DNA from: Nocardia africana NBRC 100379
GTDB lineage: Bacteria > Actinomycetota > Actinomycetes > Mycobacteriales > Mycobacteriaceae
Direction: 5' to 3'
Length of the DNA: 64,000 bases
NCBI RefSeq assembly: GCF_001612635.1
Contig: NZ_BDAV01000015.1
Span: 186,001-250,000 of the forward strand
Shown here: one piece after another, positions 59,200 to 64,000 of the stretch
Position numbering within the stretch: the stretch's first letter is position 1
Layout: each line of letters opens with the position of its first letter
Position numbers and translations under genes: made by a program
Notes under the pieces: model-generated
The model's database searches: none
Told to the model about the DNA's origin: nothing
The model's input: only the letters and a program-made list of their open reading frames with translations

Positions 59200-62100
59200 C
59201 GGAACCCGCCCGCCACACCGGTGCGCGCGCGGGCAGTGCGGCGACGCCCACGGCGACCACCGCCACCAGCGCCGGGAACTGCGCCCACAGCGAGCCACCC
59301 ATATAGACCTCTCCCGACCGCCACGGACCGGTGGACAGCGCTGCTTCGCCCAGGATGGTTCCGGCCCCGGCCAGCACCGCGAGGGCGAGCGGCGCCTGCG
59401 GCAGCACCCGCACCGCGACGACACCGATTGCGGCGCACAGCGTCCCGATCGGGCCGGCGATGACGAATGCGGCGACCAATACCCCGGCGGCGCCCAGCCA
59501 CCAGCTGTTCCACGTCCGAGGCGCGGGGTCGTAGGAAACCGCGGAAGAGGCCGGTGCCGGGATGGCGGCCCCGGAATCGTGCGGCCGGAGTGCCGTGCCG
59601 GCGCCGATTCCTTCCGCGAGCGCACCGTCTCCCGTCGCCGGTGCACCGTTCGCCGGGGCGGGTGAGTCGGCCGCCGACAGGGCTGTGGCGCCGGCCGCCT
59701 CGCCTTCTCCGGGAAGCGGTGTCGCGTCGTCCGTTGCCGGTTCGGCCGCGCGGTCGCCATTGCCGCTGTGCCGCAACCGTTTACGCAGTCGTCCCGGAAC
59801 CGGAAGGGCCAGCAGCGCCAGCGGGATCAGCAGTAGCAATCCGCCGAAGATGGCCGGGCGATACCAGCGGTCGAGCGGGAATGCCACGGTCACCGGGCCG
59901 TGCGCGTCGGCGGGGAGCACCCACCCCTGCTTCCATCCGTCGACCACCACGGGTCGCAACGTGTGGCCGTCCCCGGTGTGTGCGGTCCAGCCGACATTGG
60001 TGCTGACCGGCAGTACCAGCAGGCGATCGCCGGCCCGCGCATCGATACCCGCCGGGCGGCGAGCGGCGCCTCCGGTCGGCTCCGGCGTGGGGAGGTCGTC
60101 GGCGGGCCCGCCCGCGCCGGGTGCTTCGTCACCGTCGTGGGACGGCCGCGTCGCGTCGCCGCCGTCCGCGGCCGGTGTCGCGGGAGCGGCGCTGCCGGTC
60201 GCGAAAGCCGTATTGTCCAAGCGCAGTTCGTCGACCGAGAACAGTTCGGTCGGGGCGACCGTGACATCGACGGAACCGGCCGGAAGATCGACTGTCGCAC
60301 CGCCCGCCCCCGTATCGCCGGGCGCGCACACCGTCGCGGTCACCGGCTGCCCCGTGCGCAAATCATCGGCCGTCGCGGTCACGCTCGTGTGCAGCACCCG
60401 ACCGGCGACCGCGATGGTCGGGCCGTGGTCGCAGTCCACGGTCACGGGCCGATCGCCCGGGGCGGGCGGCGGGTAGTCCGGCCCGAGGACGGACACCTCC
60501 GCCAGGCCCGGCGGCTGCTCCTGGGTGAGCCCGAGTGCGGTACGGTCCAGCACCGGCTTCCAGGTATCGATGCTGATCTCGATGTGGTCGGTGACGTGCG
60601 GATGCAACTCCAGCCGCACCGGCGTCGGCGGCGCCGACATCGGCGCGGGGGTGTCGGTCGACTTCGGCTGCGGGGCGGGCGCGTCCGGCGGCGGTGTGGC
60701 GGTCGGCGACGTGCGGCCCGGCGAATCGGCCGTCGCTTCCGGATCGCGTCCCTTCGGTGCGCGCGGAACCTCGCGGACCTGCGGCCCGTCCCCGAGATTC
60801 ACCGCGATCGAGGTCGGACGCGCGGGCAGCGCGCCCATCGGCGGGGTGACCTCGAGGCCGGTCACCAGTTCCGGTCGCGGAAGCTGAATCGTCAGTGTCG
60901 GTTTGGCGCCGGTGCGATTGCGGACGGTGTCCTCGGGCGCGATCCAGCTGGTGCGCGGATCGCCGTCGGTCGCCGCGAAGGCCGAACCACGCAGATCGCC
61001 CACATCGGCTTTGCCCCGGGCGATGGGCCGTTCGGGGTCGGTCAGCAGGCTTTCCAGTGCCGGGCCCTGCCGGGTGCGCAGGGTCAGTCGCGGCGCGACC
61101 GTCACCGGATCCGGGACACCGAGAGTGCGTTCGAAGGCGCCCGGCTCCTCGGCGGGCAGCGCGAGCCCCTTACTGCAGCGCACCCGATCCGGCGCATCGA
61201 AACATCCACTGCGACCGGGGAATTCCTGACCCAGATTCCAGCCGCGCACCGGCGTGCCGGCCGGAACGGGCGGTAACACCGTGCGGTGGCGAATCGTCAC
61301 CGGCGTCGGCGCGTCACGGTTCGAATAGTCGAACAGCTGAACTTCGCTGATACCGAATTGCCCACCACCGGTGCCGTTCTCGGTGCGGGTCGCGGTGATG
61401 GTGAGCCAGTCGGTACGCCCCGGGGGCAACGAAACCGACACCGGCGCACCGGGTTCCGATATCCGCGCGGCCACCGTGCCGTTGGCGGTGCGCACCTCGA
61501 TCCATTTCACCGGATCGCCGATCGCGGCCGGACTCGTGATCACCTGGAGTGCGCCGGCCTCGATCGGATGGTCGAGGTCGAGCCGAAGCCATTGTCCGAC
61601 AGCGTGTTCGGCGCTGGTGCTCAACCACGCGGTACTCGGATCCCCGTCGAAGGCGGCGGCGGTCGAACTGCCGGGCGCCGCCCCGCCGAGCTGGGTGGCA
61701 TCGGCCGCGGAACTGGACGCCGTGACGGTGGCGCCGGACCACTGCCCCTCCACCGGCTGCGCGCCGGGCACGGGGTAGTCGGGGACCAGGTTGTGGGTGC
61801 GGCGGGCGTCGGTGGGCGCGCGCAGCGCCGAGTTGTGGTTGTCGACCCGCCCGAAATCGGCCTCCCGATCCATCGGGGTATCGGTGATCGTCGTCGCGGT
61901 GGGAGTGAGTCCGGCGCGGGCGGCATCGGCGGCCAGCAGGGCCGGACCGTTCGCGTCGGAGTCGTTGCGCCGCAGCCGTTCCAGCACTTCCGGCCCGCCC
62001 TGGACGACCGGAACCGCACGCAGCGGCACGGTCCGCGCCCCCGGGAAACTCGCGGGCGCGCCGGGGCCACTGCGGATGTCGGCCGGGTCACCGCGGTCGC

Positions 62101-64000
62101 CGGCGTCCACCCGGTAGATCTCGATCGCCGGATACGTCGGGCGCAGATCACCGTCGGCGACCAGGCCGTCACCGTGGCCCACTTCGATGGGGTTGCCGAA
62201 TTCGGCGACCTTGGTGATGCCGGGCGAACCCTCGATCGCCGCGTGCGCCAGCATGGGCCGGGTGGAGCGGGAGGTATCGGGGTCGAGATCGTTGCGCAGC
62301 ACCAGAATTCCGATGCCCTGATCGATCAGGGTCGGTGCGAGCCCGGTCGAGGGCCGCCCGTCGGCGATCAGGCGCTGCACCGAATCCATCGCCCGGATCG
62401 CGCCAGGCGGCGTGAGCGGCACGGCATCTCGCACCGCCCACGGCGTGCGGGCCAGAGCCTGCAGTGGTTCGTCGCGGGTCAGTCCCCAGATCTGACTGCC
62501 GAACGGCGCACCCGGCACCACCAGCGCCCGGGTGTCCGAGGCATTGCGCGTCAGCCAGTCGGCGGTCTGCTGCCAGTACGCCGGCACCTTGTCGTAGGCG
62601 CCGCGCGGGGCGAGCTTGCCGGTCCATGCCAACGAGGTCGACAGCGCCAGCGCCGCCAGCAGCAGCGCCGCCACCGCGACCATCCGGTTGCGTTCCGGAT
62701 GCGCGAAGGCATTGCGCCACACCGGCATCGGCACCGAGGCGGGCAGCGGCACCCGCCGCAGCAGATGGGCGAGCCCGACCACCAGCGGGATGCGGATCAG
62801 TGGTTCCAGCTTGTGCACGTTGCGCAGCGGGGCGCCGCCGGAATCCAGGAAGATCCGCACCGATTCGGCGAACGGCCCGCCGAGCTGCCCGGCGTATCCG
62901 GCGCAGATGCCGACCAGGCCGGCGAGCAGGACGAGCGTGAACCGTCCGCGCGCCGGCATGGAACGCAGCGCCAGCCCGGCCATTCCGGCCGCCGCGAGCA
63001 CACCCGTGGCCAGCACCGCCGCGGGCTGGGTGACCAGCACCGCACCCGCGATCCGCTCCGGCGAGACGTAGGGCGTCCAGCTGTCGGTGCCGCGTAGCAC
63101 CTCACCCAGCGACGCCCACTGGGTGGTCACGCCGGAGGATTCGATGTAGTCCAGGAACGGCGGGCTCACCTTGCCGAGCACCAGCAGCGGCACCACCCAC
63201 CAGAAGGTGCCCAGGATCAGCAGCGGAATCCAGGTCCGGGTGAACCGCCACCAGGTGCGATTCGGGCGATACGACGCCCACCACAGTGCCGCGGGCAGAA
63301 AGGCGGCCACGGTCGCGACCGCGTTGACCGACCCCATCAGCGCCAGCGCGAGGGCGCTCGCCGCCGGGGAGGTCGCACCGCGCATCGATACCGATTCGGC
63401 GGTCGGCCGGTGCGGTAGCAGTCGCCGCCCCCCGGACGGGGCGGCATGAATCCGCGGCATCCCGACGACACCCAGGGCCGCCGGGGCGAGCAGCACCCAG
63501 GGAGCCAGCATCATCGGCAGGGTTTCCGAGGAGATGGATCCGAGCGTGGTGAGCACTCGCGGCGACAGCGCGAACGCGACCGCCGCGACCACCCGGGAAC
63601 CACGGGTGCCGATGCCCAGCACCTCGCACAGCCGGACGATGCCCCAGAAGCCGGCGAGAATCAGCAGCGCCCACCAGATCCGCTGCGTCACCCACGCCGG
63701 AAGGCCCAGCACATGGCCCAGCGAGAAGAAGGCGCCGTGCGGGAAGAAATATCCGTACGCCTGGTTCTGCACCTGGCCCATCGGCGCCTGGCTGCTCCAC
63801 AAATGGGCGGCACGCTGCAGGAATCCGACCGGATTCTGGGCGAGGTCGTATTTGGTGTCGGCGACGGTGTTGCCGGGTGCCTGCAGAAAGGTCAGCAGGA
63901 AGGCGACGAGAACGGTACCGGCGAACCAACGCCGGCCCAGGGGTGCGGTGGCCGAGGAAAGAGAGTCGGCGGAAGGGGCAGCGGCGGGCGCAGCGTCAGC
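59180..64000 (-). CDS. aftD: Alpha-(1->3)-arabinofuranosyltransferase AftD (5' partial)
   Basis: This GT-C membrane glycosyltransferase adds branching arabinose to arabinogalactan and lipoarabinomannan. The frame is open to the window edge and no ATG or GTG occurs in the last 66 codons, so the start lies beyond 64000. At least 1606 residues are visible. The N-terminal part has FLQAPGNTVADTKYDLAQNP, GYFFPHGAFFSLGHVLGLP and many membrane helices. The middle has discoidin/F5-8C-like carbohydrate-binding modules (AFDGDPSTAWLSTSAEHAVG; ATDGDPRTSWIAPED). Four more helices close the C-terminus. M. tuberculosis AftD (Rv0236c) is about 1400 residues. Confidence 0.93.
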   Translation of the reverse strand, partial: ADAAPAAAPSADSLSSATAPLGRRWFAGTVLVAFLLTFLQAPGNTVADTKYDLAQNPVGFLQRAAHLWSSQAPMGQVQNQAYGYFFPHGAFFSLGHVLGLPAWVTQRIWWALLILAGFWGIVRLCEVLGIGTRGSRVVAAVAFALSPRVLTTLGSISSETLPMMLAPWVLLAPAALGVVGMPRIHAAPSGGRRLLPHRPTAESVSMRGATSPAASALALALMGSVNAVATVAAFLPAALWWASYRPNRTWWRFTRTWIPLLILGTFWWVVPLLVLGKVSPPFLDYIESSGVTTQWASLGEVLRGTDSWTPYVSPERIAGAVLVTQPAAVLATGVLAAAGMAGLALRSMPARGRFTLVLLAGLVGICAGYAGQLGGPFAESVRIFLDSGGAPLRNVHKLEPLIRIPLVVGLAHLLRRVPLPASVPMPVWRNAFAHPERNRMVAVAALLLAALALSTSLAWTGKLAPRGAYDKVPAYWQQTADWLTRNASDTRALVVPGAPFGSQIWGLTRDEPLQALARTPWAVRDAVPLTPPGAIRAMDSVQRLIADGRPSTGLAPTLIDQGIGILVLRNDLDPDTSRSTRPMLAHAAIEGSPGITKVAEFGNPIEVGHGDGLVADGDLRPTYPAIEIYRVDAGDRGDPADIRSGPGAPASFPGARTVPLRAVPVVQGGPEVLERLRRNDSDANGPALLAADAARAGLTPTATTITDTPMDREADFGRVDNHNSALRAPTDARRTHNLVPDYPVPGAQPVEGQWSGATVTASSSAADATQLGGAAPGSSTAAAFDGDPSTAWLSTSAEHAVGQWLRLDLDHPIEAGALQVITSPAAIGDPVKWIEVRTANGTVAARISEPGAPVSVSLPPGRTDWLTITATRTENGTGGGQFGISEVQLFDYSNRDAPTPVTIRHRTVLPPVPAGTPVRGWNLGQEFPGRSGCFDAPDRVRCSKGLALPAEEPGAFERTLGVPDPVTVAPRLTLRTRQGPALESLLTDPERPIARGKADVGDLRGSAFAATDGDPRTSWIAPEDTVRNRTGAKPTLTIQLPRPELVTGLEVTPPMGALPARPTSIAVNLGDGPQVREVPRAPKGRDPEATADSPGRTSPTATPPPDAPAPQPKSTDTPAPMSAPPTPVRLELHPHVTDHIEISIDTWKPVLDRTALGLTQEQPPGLAEVSVLGPDYPPPAPGDRPVTVDCDHGPTIAVAGRVLHTSVTATADDLRTGQPVTATVCAPGDTGAGGATVDLPAGSVDVTVAPTELFSVDELRLDNTAFATGSAAPATPAADGGDATRPSHDGDEAPGAGGPADDLPTPEPTGGAARRPAGIDARAGDRLLVLPVSTNVGWTAHTGDGHTLRPVVVDGWKQGWVLPADAHGPVTVAFPLDRWYRPAIFGGLLLLIPLALLALPVPGRLRKRLRHSGNGDRAAEPATDDATPLPGEGEAAGATALSAADSPAPANGAPATGDGALAEGIGAGTALRPHDSGAAIPAPASSAVSYDPAPRTWNSWWLGAAGVLVAAFVIAGPIGTLCAAIGVVAVRVLPQAPLALAVLAGAGTILGEAALSTGPWRSGEVYMGGSLWAQFPALVAVVAVGVAALPARAPVWRAGSANRTGV

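Overview
The window is high-GC actinobacterial DNA from a mycolic-acid-producing bacterium, most likely a Nocardia species. The evidence is gene content and order. There is an mmpL3 - NYN-domain - trmB block facing a GTPase pair and pckG, matching Mycobacterium tuberculosis Rv0206c-Rv0211. There is also a methyltransferase / GT4 / membrane protein / DUF3068 / acyltransferase block matching Rv0224c-Rv0228, followed by aftD. leuS and a yqgE-type gene lie in the left half, as near Rv0038-Rv0041. I saw no rRNA, tRNA, CRISPR array, insertion sequence or phage gene. The species call rests on synteny and protein recall only.

Layout. 1-6.2 kb: the end of an amino-acid ABC importer (binding protein/permease fusion plus ATPase), a secreted GH25 lysozyme, a glucosylglycerate hydrolase, a short-chain dehydrogenase and a polysaccharide deacetylase lipoprotein. 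6.2-12.1 kb: leuS, an SdpI-type membrane protein, a HAD hydrolase, a cupin and NADP-glutamate dehydrogenase. 12.2-19.2 kb: the most unusual stretch. A DrrAB-type exporter and an EXLDI protein with a ribbon-helix-helix-like N-terminus are transcribed leftward. Diverging from the same 160-bp region is a tightly overlapped four-gene operon: ThDP enzyme, SRPBCC-like protein, KAS III homologue with an Asn in place of the catalytic His, and HisC-like aminotransferase. This looks like a compact, uncharacterised biosynthesis/export module.

19.3-31.5 kb: an integral membrane protein behind twin CTAG palindromes, a SigL-type sigma factor with its zinc anti-sigma factor, a YqgE protein, an acetyltransferase, a secreted S33-type peptidase, glycerate kinase, an HxlR regulator diverging from an imine-reductase-like gene, aroQ, a penicillin-binding-protein-like lipoprotein that has lost its catalytic motifs, and two membrane proteins. 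31.5-35.2 kb: a membrane adenylate cyclase, an AI-2E-type transporter and a DUF1707 protein.

35.3-64 kb: mainly envelope genes. mmpL3 (trehalose monomycolate flippase) carries a very long low-complexity tail. The DUF3068 protein (PgfA-like) and the acyltransferase (TmaT-like) are both linked in related bacteria to MmpL3-dependent mycolate export. A MOP-type flippase, a GT4 glycosyltransferase and aftD add polysaccharide functions. pckG is the main central-metabolism gene here. Several intergenic regions hold clear palindromic operators or perfect hairpin terminators, and two genes carry in-frame direct repeats at their 5' ends.
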